DNA of 64,000 nucleotides from Pseudosulfitobacter pseudonitzschiae (GTDB taxonomy: Bacteria > Pseudomonadota > Alphaproteobacteria > Rhodobacterales > Rhodobacteraceae). Below the pieces are notes generated by a model. It ran no database searches and was not told where the DNA came from. It saw nothing but the letters and a program-made list of their open reading frames with translations. Positions within the stretch are counted from its first letter, which is position 1; each line of letters opens with the position of its first letter. Positions 43,296 through 51,347 of this stretch are shown piece after piece. The stretch covers positions 1 to 64,000 of the forward strand of contig NZ_FQVP01000013.1 in assembly GCF_900129395.1 (NCBI RefSeq), in the 5' to 3' direction. The position numbers and the translations under genes were made by a program.

Positions 43296-43511
43296 CCGCT
43301 CTGCGGGACTTTGCTGCCGTTTGAAACGGAGTGCAAAGCCGCGCATCGCTGGGCCGAGGTGCGGCGATCCGACCTCTGTGCTTGCCACTTAATAGCAGCC
43401 AAACACATCCCACCGATCTGTCACGCACACCATCAACCAAATCGCCGCGCCGTGGGGCGGCCCGGCGATGCGCGGCGGCCTGCGGCCTTGAATCCGCGCG
43501 GGGGAATGCGG
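43296..43511 (+). repeat. Dispersed modular repeat, copy C
   Basis: Near-full copy in the opposite orientation to copies A and D. The module-2 edge GGACTTTGCTGCCGTTTGAA leads to GTGCGGCGATCCGACCTC, then CCAAATCGCCG...CGGCGATGCGCGGCGGCC and GGCCTTGAATCCGCGCGG. Stem arms ATCGCCG/CGGCGAT are intact. Lies in the 42959-43718 gap. Confidence 0.85.
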
Positions 43512-43551
43512 AAGGGGGTCAAACCCGACCTTCGCCGCGCACGCAAGCAAA

Positions 43552-43618
43552 AGCGGTGCCGTGGGGCGGCCCGTCATGCCGTAGACATGCCTTGGGCATG
43601 ATGCGCGGCGGCCTGCGG
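43552..43618 (+). repeat. Dispersed modular repeat, partial copy C'
   Basis: Contains GTGCCGTGGGGCGGCCCGTC, then a CATGCC-TTG-GGCATG hairpin insert and GATGCGCGGCGGCCTGCGG. The hairpin insert is shared with copy E at 50942 but absent from A, C, D and F. Confidence 0.75.
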
Positions 43619-43718
43619 AAAGGCCTCGTGCCCCCAACCCGCAAAAACCCAAGACTGTTGCGCGATCAAGGGAATCGCCTGTAAACTGCTGCACACCCGC
43701 AACCGCCAGAGGTCAGCC

Positions 43719-44675
43719 GTGCCCCGCGCCCCGTCCCATGCCGACAAGGTCCTGCAGGCGACACAGTCGCCTTCTGCCGCTGCCCGGTCCCAGATCGCGG
43801 CCAGCTGGCACCGGTCGGTGCAAAAACACGGGCTGACCCCCGACGAACACCGCGCGCCCGAACGGCTGGAGCAAAGCGCGCTGAACCAGCGCCGCGCCGC
43901 GGTCGAGCAATTCCTCAGCGTCGCCGCCCCGCGCCTGGACGCGCTTTTTGCGCTGGTGGGCCTGTCCGGCTTTGCGGTTCTGCTGACCGACAGCGACGGC
44001 GTTGTGCTGGACCAGCGCATCTCGGACGCCGACACCGCGGCCTTTGAAAGCTGGGGCCTGTGCGCCGGGGCGAACTGGAGCGAGGAACGCGAGGGCACCA
44101 ACGGCATCGGCACCTGCCTGACCGAACGCCGCCGCGTCATTATCCACCAGGGCGACCATTTCCTGTCCCGCAACACCGACATGAGCTGTATCGACGCGCC
44201 GATCTACGGGGCCGATGGGGCAATCATCGGCGCGCTGGACGTGTCATCGGCCCGCGCCGACCAGACCGAGGCGTTCAACCGGCTGATCAGCGCGCAGGTC
44301 GCCCAGACCGCCCGCGCCATCGAAGAGGCCAACTTTCGCTCCACCTACACCCCCGCGCGGATCATCGCCGCAGGCACCGACAGCGACGCCGCCACATTGC
44401 TGGCGGTGGACGGCAACGACCTGGTGGTCGGGGCCACCCGCGCCGCACGGGCGCTGTTCGGCATGGCGGGCACCGGCCCGCTGACCGCCCGCCCCGCCGC
44501 CGACCTGCTGGGGCGCGACGACGAGAGAACCGGCTTTGAACGGGCCGAACGCGCCGCCGTGATGCGCGCGCTGGCCCGTGCCGGCGGCAACGTCTCGCAG
44601 GCCGCACGACAGCTGGGCGTGGGCCGCGCCACCCTGTACCGGCGCATGAAACGGCTGGGGCTTGCCGAAACCTGA
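43719..44675 (+). CDS. GAF-domain activator with Fis-type HTH, lacking the AAA+ domain
   Basis: A 318-residue regulator of AcoR type. An N-terminal region (SQIAASWHRSVQKHGLTP) is followed by a GAF sensor (GTNGIGTCLTERRRVIIHQGDHF, CIDAPIYGADGAIIGALDVSS) and a C-terminal Fis-like HTH (VMRALARAGGNVSQAARQLGVGRATLYRRMKRLGL). The sigma-54-interacting AAA+ domain of full AcoR proteins is missing, so it must act by another mechanism. It precedes an aldehyde dehydrogenase gene by 129 bases and probably induces it, as AcoR does for acetoin and alcohol catabolism. Confidence 0.85.
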   Translation: MPRAPSHADKVLQATQSPSAAARSQIAASWHRSVQKHGLTPDEHRAPERLEQSALNQRRAAVEQFLSVAAPRLDALFALVGLSGFAVLLTDSDGVVLDQRISDADTAAFESWGLCAGANWSEEREGTNGIGTCLTERRRVIIHQGDHFLSRNTDMSCIDAPIYGADGAIIGALDVSSARADQTEAFNRLISAQVAQTARAIEEANFRSTYTPARIIAAGTDSDAATLLAVDGNDLVVGATRAARALFGMAGTGPLTARPAADLLGRDDERTGFERAERAAVMRALARAGGNVSQAARQLGVGRATLYRRMKRLGLAET

Positions 44676-44804
44676 CCCCGCCTGTCTCACTTCCGAGACA
44701 GTTTTCCCGAATTTCCCATTTCCCCCTGATGACGGCTGCCCCGCGCCCCGTCACCTTGAGCGCAATCCGGGAGGGAGACCCGGTAGTCTCAGGAGGAAAC
44801 ACCC

Positions 44805-46328
44805 ATGAAAGATCTCGCACATACCGAATCCGGCACCTACACATCGCCGTTCAAGACCCGCTACGACAACTTCATCGGCGGTTCGTTCGTCGCCCCCGTC
44901 AACGGGCGCTATTTTGAAAACGTCACGCCGATCACCGGCGAAAAGATCAACGATTGCGCCCGCTCGGACGCCGAGGACGTGGAACTGGCGCTGGACGCCG
45001 CCCATGCCGCCAAGGGTGCGTGGGGCAAGACCTCGGCCACCGAACGCGCCAACCTGCTGCTGAAGATCGCCGATGCGATTGACGCGAACCTGGAACTGCT
45101 GGCCCAGGCCGAAACATGGGACAACGGCAAGCCGATCCGCGAAACCATGGCCGCCGACATTCCGCTGTCCGCCGACCACTTCCGCTATTTCTCAAGCGTG
45201 CTGCGCGGGCAGGAAGGCTCAATGAGCGAGATCGACGCCGACACCGTCGCCTATCACTACCACGAACCGCTGGGCGTGGTCGGCCAGATCATCCCGTGGA
45301 ACTTCTCGATCCTGATGGCCGCGTGGAAACTGGCCCCGGCGCTGGCGGCAGGCAACTGCATCGTCATGAAACCCGCCGAACAGACCCCCGCCGCGATCAT
45401 GGTGCTGGCCGAGATCATCGCCGACATCCTGCCCGCCGGTGTGCTGAACATCGTCAACGGTTACGGGGCCGAGGTCGGCGCGGCGCTGGCCACGTCCAAA
45501 CGCATCGCCAAGATCGCCTTTACCGGATCGACCGCGACAGGCCGCACGATCATGAAAGCCGCCACCGAAAACCTGATCCCGGTGACGCTGGAACTGGGCG
45601 GCAAAAGCCCCAACATCTTCTTCGCCGACATCATGCGCGAGGATGACGCCTTTCTGGACAAGGCGGTCGAAGGGTTCGTTCTGTTCGCCTTCAATCAGGG
45701 CGAGGTCTGCACCTGCCCGTCGCGTGCGCTGGTGCACGAGGACATCTACGACGCCTTTATGGAGCGCGTCATCGCACGGGTCAAAGCGATCAAACACGGC
45801 GACCCGCGCAACCCCGAAACCATGGTCGGCGCACAGGCCAGCAAGGCGCAGCAGGACAAGATCCTGTCCTATTTCACCATCGGCCGCGAAGAGGGCGCCG
45901 AGGTGCTGATCGGCGGCGCGGCGGCAGAGTTCACCGGCGAGCTGGCGGGCGGCAACTATATCCAGCCGACCATCCTGAAAGGCCACAACAAGATGCGCGT
46001 CTTCCAGGAGGAAATCTTTGGCCCCGTGGTGTCCGTGACCACCTTCAAGGACGAGGCCGAAGCCCTGGCGATTGCCAATGACACCATGTACGGGCTGGGC
46101 GCCGGCGTCTGGTCGCGCGACATGAACACCTGCTACCGCGTCGGCCGCGCCATCGAAGCGGGCCGGGTCTGGGTGAACAACTACCACGCCTACCCCGCCC
46201 ACGCGGCCTTTGGCGGCTACAAACAGTCGGGCATCGGACGTGAAAACCACAAGATGATGCTGGACCACTACCAACAGACCAAGAACCTGCTGGTCAGCTA
46301 CAACCCCAACAAGCTGGGCTTTTTCTAA
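44805..46328 (+). CDS. NAD-dependent aldehyde dehydrogenase (ExaC/AldA-like)
   Basis: A 507-residue aldehyde dehydrogenase closely matching the ExaC/acetaldehyde dehydrogenase II group. Visible are [20 protein letters not shown], the general-base glutamate in [12 protein letters not shown], and the catalytic cysteine in [21 protein letters not shown] about ten bases before ATG 44805 sets the start. The nearby AcoR-type regulator supports a role in oxidising acetaldehyde or a similar short aldehyde. Confidence 0.9.
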   Translation: MKDLAHTESGTYTSPFKTRYDNFIGGSFVAPVNGRYFENVTPITGEKINDCARSDAEDVELALDAAHAAKGAWGKTSATERANLLLKIADAIDANLELLAQAETWDNGKPIRETMAADIPLSADHFRYFSSVLRGQEGSMSEIDADTVAYHYHEPLGVVGQIIPWNFSILMAAWKLAPALAAGNCIVMKPAEQTPAAIMVLAEIIADILPAGVLNIVNGYGAEVGAALATSKRIAKIAFTGSTATGRTIMKAATENLIPVTLELGGKSPNIFFADIMREDDAFLDKAVEGFVLFAFNQGEVCTCPSRALVHEDIYDAFMERVIARVKAIKHGDPRNPETMVGAQASKAQQDKILSYFTIGREEGAEVLIGGAAAEFTGELAGGNYIQPTILKGHNKMRVFQEEIFGPVVSVTTFKDEAEALAIANDTMYGLGAGVWSRDMNTCYRVGRAIEAGRVWVNNYHAYPAHAAFGGYKQSGIGRENHKMMLDHYQQTKNLLVSYNPNKLGFF

Positions 46329-46338
46329 GACTGCTACA

Positions 46339-46365
46339 GCCCCTCGCGCGGACAGCGCGGGGGGC
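46339..46365 (+). terminator. GC-rich hairpin after the aldehyde dehydrogenase gene
   Basis: GCCCC-CGCGC pairs with GCGCG-GGGGC around a short loop, 11 bases after the stop. No U-tract follows, so termination is possible but not certain. Confidence 0.4.
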
Positions 46366-46395
46366 ATCCTGTCCCCACAGACCATCGCAAAACCA

Positions 46396-46490
46396 AACTT
46401 TCGCGCATGTCAGATGCGGGAAAGTTCTAAATCCTTGACGCACACAAGGAAGTCACTATAACTTTCACGCATCTGACATGCGCGAAAGTT
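46396..46490 (+). promoter_or_regulatory. Promoter with twin 31-bp palindromic operators before the HipA-like gene
   Basis: Operator 1 (46396-46426) has arms AACTTTCGCGCAT and ATGCGGGAAAGTT; operator 2 (46460-46490) has AACTTTCACGCAT and ATGCGCGAAAGTT. Each has a 5-base centre, and the two sites are reverse complements of each other apart from a few bases. Between them lies TTGACG (46435-46440), a 16-base spacer and TATAAC (46457-46462), a near-consensus sigma-70 promoter. Operator 2 covers the start point, and the gene begins seven bases after it. Confidence 0.75.
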
Positions 46491-46496
46491 TAGCAG

Positions 46497-48332
46497 TTGC
46501 TCTATCTCATCGGTGAAAACCTCGACAAGGCCCGCGCCCACTATCAGGCCGAGACGGGGAAAATCGTCCAGCTTATGCGCGGCATCTATGTCGATGCGGA
46601 CGCCGATATTGATGCGGTTGTCCTGCGCAACGCCGTGCGGATCGCGCATTACCTTTATCCCAACGCCTACCTGTCCGCCGCCAGCGCCACGCTGCTGGCC
46701 CCCACGCGCGACGGGCGCCTGTTCATCAGCGGCAAACGCAACCAGCGGACCCGCCTCAGGGCGCTGGAAATCATCCAGAACGTCGCCCCCGACCAGCCCG
46801 CAGTTGCAACCGCCATCGTCGGGGACAGCACCGGGGAATTCCAGATTGCCGTGTCCTCGATGCGGCAGCGATGTCTCGAAGCTTTCCGGCAGCGCAGCGA
46901 ACACGCCAGCGCCATCGACGACGGAATGCGCGCCCAGATCGCGCTGCGTCTGGTCGAAGAATACGGCAGCCCCGCCGCCGCCGCAGATGCCGTCTGGGCG
47001 CTGGCGCGGGACAACAAATGGTACCGCGAGGGCGAACAGGCCGAACGGTATCTGTTGCGCTCTGCCGTTGCCGTGGATGTGCGCAACGAAGCCGCGCTTT
47101 CGTTTCATGTGGGCTGGCACGGGCAGGTCATAGGCCGGCTTGATCACGACGGTTTCGAATGGCGCTGGCAGCCGGACGGCGGTTTCGACCTGCCGCTGGT
47201 GCAACAGCGGGTTCCCGGCAGGCTGCCCGCTTTCATCCTGTCCCTGCTGCCCGAGGGGTGGCTGGAAAAGGTTCTGAAGGACAAGGACGAACGCGCCATG
47301 CTGCGCAGCGGCAAACGGTATATGTCCAACATCACCATCAGCGCGGACGCCGCCGAGCTTGGCTTGCTGCCTGCGGACACGCTGGCCACACGCCTGGGCG
47401 ACCATACCCGCAACGGCATCTTTACCGGCACTTACGCGGGTCCGGGGCGCGGCAGGCTGGAAGCGGATTTCGAGGCCGGTCTGGCGCGCCTGTACCGGCG
47501 CGCCGACACCCCGCGCCTGTCCGGTGTCCAGATCAAGGCGCCGATGTTTCTGGCCCGCGATGGTCGATTGTCGCCAAGCGCCGGATTGCCCTTCACCCAC
47601 ATCCTGAAACCGGCAGGCACCAGCGGGTTTCAGGCGCTGCCGGTGATCGAATATCTTGCCATGTCGCTGGCCGGTGCCACGGGGCTGGCGGTGCCCGCCA
47701 TCGCACTGGTGCCGATGCCCGACGCCATGCCCCCCGCCCTGCTGGTCGAACGGTTCGACATCCGCACATCGGCCAGCGACACCCGCCGCCTTGCGCTCGA
47801 GGATATGTGTTCGGTTCTCGACCTGACGCCTGACGCCAAATACGACGGCACCATCGAACGGATCGCCCGCGCCATCCGGCCCCTGTCAACCGCGCCGCAG
47901 GAGGATCTGCTGCTGCTCCTGAAACGCGCCTTGTTCGCGTGGCTGATCGGCGACGGCGACATGCACCTGAAAAACCTGGCACTGCTCAAGATCGCTTCCC
48001 CCGCTGCGGACCGGTTCGACACGATCCGCCTTGCGCCGGTCTATGATGCGGTCACGACCCGCGTCTTTCCCGGTCTGGAACACGACCGCATGGCCCTGAA
48101 ACTGAACGCCAAAGATGACCGCTTGCAGCGGCGGGATGTCTTGCAGGTGGCGGTGGTCGCCGGTCTGACGGCTGTCGGCGTGAACGACGCGATTGACCGG
48201 TTCCTGCAACAGTTTGCCCATGCCGCAGACGCGCTGCATGTGCCGGACCTGCCCGGTATCGACCGCGACATCACACAGCGCGCGGCGGCGATGATTGCGA
48301 TATGCAAGGAGCGGCTGGCGGGGTTCACCTGA
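46497..48332 (+). CDS. AbiEi-like regulator fused to HipA-type kinase
   Basis: A 611-residue protein. Residues 1-200 resemble AbiEi-type antitoxin/regulator domains (GKIVQLMRGIYVDADADID, YLSAASATLL, RDGRLFISGKRNQRTRLR). Residues 200-610 are a HipA-like Ser/Thr kinase with the loop SGVQIKAPM, HILKP, catalytic D488 in GDGDMHLKN (485-493) and the metal-site motif APVYDAVTT. No separate HipB gene is present; the fused N-domain may do its DNA binding, with the twin operators as target. The frame opens at TTG 46497 directly after a stop; an ATG at 46575 would cut the N-domain. Likely a growth-control or defence kinase. Confidence 0.72.
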   Translation: MLYLIGENLDKARAHYQAETGKIVQLMRGIYVDADADIDAVVLRNAVRIAHYLYPNAYLSAASATLLAPTRDGRLFISGKRNQRTRLRALEIIQNVAPDQPAVATAIVGDSTGEFQIAVSSMRQRCLEAFRQRSEHASAIDDGMRAQIALRLVEEYGSPAAAADAVWALARDNKWYREGEQAERYLLRSAVAVDVRNEAALSFHVGWHGQVIGRLDHDGFEWRWQPDGGFDLPLVQQRVPGRLPAFILSLLPEGWLEKVLKDKDERAMLRSGKRYMSNITISADAAELGLLPADTLATRLGDHTRNGIFTGTYAGPGRGRLEADFEAGLARLYRRADTPRLSGVQIKAPMFLARDGRLSPSAGLPFTHILKPAGTSGFQALPVIEYLAMSLAGATGLAVPAIALVPMPDAMPPALLVERFDIRTSASDTRRLALEDMCSVLDLTPDAKYDGTIERIARAIRPLSTAPQEDLLLLLKRALFAWLIGDGDMHLKNLALLKIASPAADRFDTIRLAPVYDAVTTRVFPGLEHDRMALKLNAKDDRLQRRDVLQVAVVAGLTAVGVNDAIDRFLQQFAHAADALHVPDLPGIDRDITQRAAAMIAICKERLAGFT

Positions 48333-48416
48333 TCACAGTGGCCAAGGCGCACCTGTGGTTCTGGGTGACAGCCAAATGAACATCCATATGCAGCGAAGGG
48401 CGGCTTCAAGCCTTTT

Positions 48417-48590
48417 GCGCGGAGACAAGGCCGCAGGCCGCCGCGCATCGCCGGGCCGTCCCCCGGCACGGCGATTTGGCTTCGGGTGTGGGCAACAGTC
48501 AGGTCGGATGTGTTTGGCTGCCATTAAGTGGCAGGAACCAAAGTTGGATCGCCGCACCACGGCCCGTCGATGCGCGGCTTTGCGAACGGC
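48417..48590 (-). repeat. Dispersed modular repeat, copy D
   Basis: Near-full copy between the convergent HipA-like and CoA-transferase genes. GCCGCAGGCCGCCGCGCATC is followed by the stem arms ATCGCCG/CGGCGAT, then GGATGTGTTTGGCTGCCATT and GGATCGCCGCACCACGGCCC. The 48333-48618 gap holds nothing else. Confidence 0.85.
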
Positions 48591-48618
48591 AACTCAGTCT
48601 GCCTAGCGACCACCCGCC

Positions 48619-49305
48619 CTACAACTCAGGCACCACCAGTTCGCCCACATCCCCGTCACGGTGCAATTCCGCCCCCGTCACCGACTGCAGATCCTCCAGC
48701 GACACCGCCGCCAGCTTTTCGCGCAGCACGAACCGTCCGCCGGTCACATCCACCACGCACAGCGACGTATAGACCCGCGTCACACAGCCCACGCCGGTCA
48801 GCGGCAGGTTGCAGGCCTCGACCAGCTTGGGCGCGCCCTTCTTGGTCACGTGGTCGGTGATCACCGCCACCCGTTTCGCCCCGTGCACCAGATCCATCGC
48901 ACCGCCCACCGCAGGCACGCCGCCGCGCCCGGTGGACCAGTTCGCCAGGTCACCGTTCTGCGCAACCTCGTAGGCGCCCAGGATCGCCACGTCCAGATGC
49001 CCGCCCCGCACCATCGCAAAGCTGTCGGCGTGGTGAAAGAACGCGGCACCGGGGTTCAGCGTGATCGCCTTTTTGCCCGCGTTGATCAGATCCCAGTCCT
49101 CATCGCCGGCATCCGGCGCGCGGCCAAAGCCCAGAACGCCGTTCTCGGTATGAAACACTGCTTCGCGGCCCTCGGGCTGGAACTTGGCCACCATCTCGGG
49201 AAAGCCGATGCCCAGGTTGACATAGGCACCGTCCGCAATGTCCTGCGCCGCCCGCCATGCGATTTGCGCGTTGCTCAGCTGGATATCGTTCAGATCAAGG
49301 CTCAT
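48619..49305 (-). CDS. pcaJ: 3-oxoacid/3-oxoadipate CoA-transferase subunit B
   Basis: A 228-residue beta subunit of a family I CoA-transferase. The nucleophilic glutamate is E54 in FHTENGVLGFG; other blocks are YVNLGIGFPEMVA, GGHLDVAILGAYEVAQNGDLANW and VGGAMDLVHGAKRV. It overlaps the A-subunit gene by 4 bases. Together with a divergent IclR/PcaR-type regulator, a 3-oxoadipate (protocatechuate) role is likely; succinyl-CoA:acetoacetate transfer is the alternative. Confidence 0.82.
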   Translation of the reverse strand: MSLDLNDIQLSNAQIAWRAAQDIADGAYVNLGIGFPEMVAKFQPEGREAVFHTENGVLGFGRAPDAGDEDWDLINAGKKAITLNPGAAFFHHADSFAMVRGGHLDVAILGAYEVAQNGDLANWSTGRGGVPAVGGAMDLVHGAKRVAVITDHVTKKGAPKLVEACNLPLTGVGCVTRVYTSLCVVDVTGGRFVLREKLAAVSLEDLQSVTGAELHRDGDVGELVVPEL

Positions 49306-50015
49306 GGGTACACCGCCTCTTGCCGGTTCAGGATTTCTTCCTGTTGGGGGTTGGGAACATGGACCACGCGGTTGACGAAAATCCCCGGCGTGATCACGTT
49401 TTCCGGGTCCAGATCGCCCGCCGCCACCACATGCGACACCTGCGCGATGGTCACCGCCGCCGCCGTCGCCATCACGGGGTTAAAGTTGCGCGCAGCCATG
49501 CGGTAGGTCAGGTTGCCCATCGGGTCGCCCCGCTCGGCCTTGATCAGGGCAAAGTCCGCCTTCAGCCCGCGTTCCTGCACATACATGCGCCCGTCGAACT
49601 CTGCCACGGGCTTGCCCGTCGCGAGGTCCGTGCCATAGCTGGTGGGCGTGTAGAACGCCGGTATCCCCGCCCCGCCCGCGCGGATGCGTTCGGCCAATGT
49701 GCCCTGCGGGACGATCTCCAACTCGATCCCGCCCGCCAGGTACAGCTCGGTAAACACCTTCGGGTCAGCCGAGCGCGGGAACGAACAGATCAGTTTCGCC
49801 ACCTGCCCCTGTTCGATCAGCGCCGCCAGCCCCACGTGCCCGTTGCCCGCGTTGTTGTTGACGACCGTCAGGTTCTTCGGCCCTGCGTCGATCAGCGCAT
49901 GGATCAGCTCGATCGGCGCGCCCGACCCGCCAAAGCCGCCGATCATCACGCATGCCCCGTCCGGTATGTCGGCCACGGCCTGCGCTGCGGTGGTCACTGT
50001 CTTGTCCATCGTCAT
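49302..50015 (-). CDS. pcaI: 3-oxoacid/3-oxoadipate CoA-transferase subunit A
   Basis: A 237-residue alpha subunit with the glycine-rich CoA-binding segment VMIGGFGGSGAPIELIHAL, NNNAGNGHVGLAALI, ELEIVPQGTLAERIRAGGAGIPAFYTPT and ALIKAERGDPMGNLTYR. It starts 106 bases from the divergent IclR regulator. Pair naming as PcaI rests on that regulator and on the sequence pattern; no other protocatechuate genes are in the window. Confidence 0.82.
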   Translation of the reverse strand: MTMDKTVTTAAQAVADIPDGACVMIGGFGGSGAPIELIHALIDAGPKNLTVVNNNAGNGHVGLAALIEQGQVAKLICSFPRSADPKVFTELYLAGGIELEIVPQGTLAERIRAGGAGIPAFYTPTSYGTDLATGKPVAEFDGRMYVQERGLKADFALIKAERGDPMGNLTYRMAARNFNPVMATAAAVTIAQVSHVVAAGDLDPENVITPGIFVNRVVHVPNPQQEEILNRQEAVYP

Positions 50016-50094
50016 CCCCCGGTGTGATCCTCTGTGCCTGATCTCCGGGATCGCGGGGCATCGGGCAAGGGTTTTCGGTCACATATTGAAACTT

Positions 50095-50123
50095 GTTCGC
50101 ATCCCGATAAGATCGGTTCGCAT
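50095..50123. promoter_or_regulatory. Direct repeats GTTCGCAT at the IclR regulator start
   Basis: GTTCGCAT at 50095-50102 and 50116-50123 are 21 bases apart, two helical turns. The second copy includes the first two bases of the regulator's ATG. They resemble the GTTCG-containing boxes reported for PcaR/PcaU-type regulators and could mediate autoregulation and control of the divergent CoA-transferase genes. Confidence 0.5.
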
Positions 50124-50877
50124 GGCGCACAAAACAGATATCATCGGATCACTGACCAAGGGGCTTCAGGTCCTCGAATGCTTTGGCACCGACCGGCCCC
50201 GCCTGTCGATTGCCGAAGTGGCCGCCCTGACGGGACAGGACCGCGCGTCGGCGCGGCGCTGTCTGCTGACCCTGCACCACATCGGCTATGCCGCCTATGA
50301 CGGCAAATATTTCAGCCTGACGCCCCGCGTCCTGCGGCTGGGCATGGGGGCGCTGGCCGCGCTGCCGCTGCCGCAGATCGTTCAGCCGTGGCTGGACCAG
50401 CTGTCCGAGCAGATCGGGCAGTCGTGTTCCGTGTCGATGCTGGACGACACCGAAATCGTCTACCTTGCCCGCGCGGCACAGCGGCGGGTGATGTCCATCG
50501 GCCTGATGCCCGGATCGCGCCTGCCCGCCCATTGCACGTCGATGGGCCGCGTGTTGCTGGCCGCCCTGCCCGCGCAACAGGCCCGGGCGGTCATCGACGC
50601 CTCGGACCTGACGCCGCGCACGGTCCATGCCCTGCACGACCCCGCCGAGATCATGGCCGAGATCGCCCGCGTCCGCGCGCAGGGCTTTGCCGTGATCGAC
50701 CAGGAGGTCGAGCTGGGCCTGCAGTCGCTGGCGGTGCCGATCATCGACGCCAAGGGCCGCGTGGTCGCCGCGCTGAACACAGGCATGGCCAGCCTGCACG
50801 CCACCCCGACCGCGCTGCACGACACCTACCTGCCCGCGCTGCTGAAGGTCCAGGAGGGGCTGCGCCGGGTGCTGTGA
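50122..50877 (+). CDS. IclR-family regulator (PcaR/PobR type)
   Basis: A 251-residue regulator with an N-terminal winged helix (SLTKGLQVLECFGTDRPRLSI, LTGQDRASARRCLLTLHHIGY) and a C-terminal IclR effector domain (SCSVSMLDDTEIVYLARA, GSRLPAHCTSMGRVLLAAL, VDQEVELGLQSLAVP-like). The pattern LTLHHIGYAAYDGKYFSLTPRVL is typical of the PcaR/PcaU/PobR group. ATG 50122 is the family start; longer frame upstream reads through the divergent gene and is rejected. Confidence 0.87.
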   Translation: MAHKTDIIGSLTKGLQVLECFGTDRPRLSIAEVAALTGQDRASARRCLLTLHHIGYAAYDGKYFSLTPRVLRLGMGALAALPLPQIVQPWLDQLSEQIGQSCSVSMLDDTEIVYLARAAQRRVMSIGLMPGSRLPAHCTSMGRVLLAALPAQQARAVIDASDLTPRTVHALHDPAEIMAEIARVRAQGFAVIDQEVELGLQSLAVPIIDAKGRVVAALNTGMASLHATPTALHDTYLPALLKVQEGLRRVL

Positions 50878-50941
50878 AGGCTGTTGCAAGGTCGGGCCGT
50901 GCCGGCGGGCGGCCCAGTCCCCGGGCAAGCACGCGAAGGTC

Positions 50942-51168
50942 TGCTGAGCGGACTTTGTTGCCGTTTGAAATAGAGTGCTAGGCCGCGCATCAACGGGCCG
51001 TGGTGCGGCGATCCGACCTGCGTGACTGGCACTTTATGGCAGCCAAGCACATCCCACCTATCCGTCACGCGCAACGGCAGCCAAATCGCCGTGCCGTGGG
51101 GCGGCCCGTCATGTCGCAGACATGCCTGAAGCATGATGCGCGGCGGCCTGCGGCCTTGTCTCAGACTT
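50942..51168 (+). repeat. Dispersed modular repeat, copy E
   Basis: Longest copy, in the 50878-51347 gap. It begins GAGCGGACTTTGTTGCCG, continues TGCGGCGATCCGACCTGCGT, TGGCACTTTATGGCAGCCAA and CCAAATCGCCGTGCCGTGGG, and ends GCGGCCTGCGGCCTTG. It carries the hairpin insert also seen in copy C'. Stem arm CGGCGAT is disrupted by the insert. It is open in one frame from GTG 51000. Confidence 0.85.
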
Positions 51169-51187
51169 TCCGCGCCTCTTCTGCCCC

Positions 51188-51249
51188 ACGCCAAAGATTA
51201 GAAATAAAGTGGCACAAACCGACGTCCCGATGCCCACCCGCGGTCAGGC
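51188..51249 (+). repeat. Short dispersed module (62 bp), second copy
   Basis: Same 62-bp module as at 43144-43205, in the same orientation. Here it follows copy E of the long repeat, whereas at 43 kb it precedes copy C, so the modules are arranged independently. Confidence 0.75.
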
Positions 51250-51347
51250 CATGCACTGTGTCGCTAGGCCACTCTGGCCCCGCTCCCCACCCACCAAACA
51301 ACATTTGTCACTTGACCCCGCAACGCACCCTCGCGGACAGTCCCCCC

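Noticed and set aside
43311-43601. Short open frames inside the dispersed repeats annotated as genes
   Set aside because: The frames are shared by the copies but could simply reflect repeat identity; start codons differ and no ribosome sites are seen. Kept as a finding, not as genes.
15349-51168. CRISPR array interpretation of the repeats
   Set aside because: Copies are kilobases apart, in both orientations, about 200 bp long, with no regular short spacers and no cas genes.
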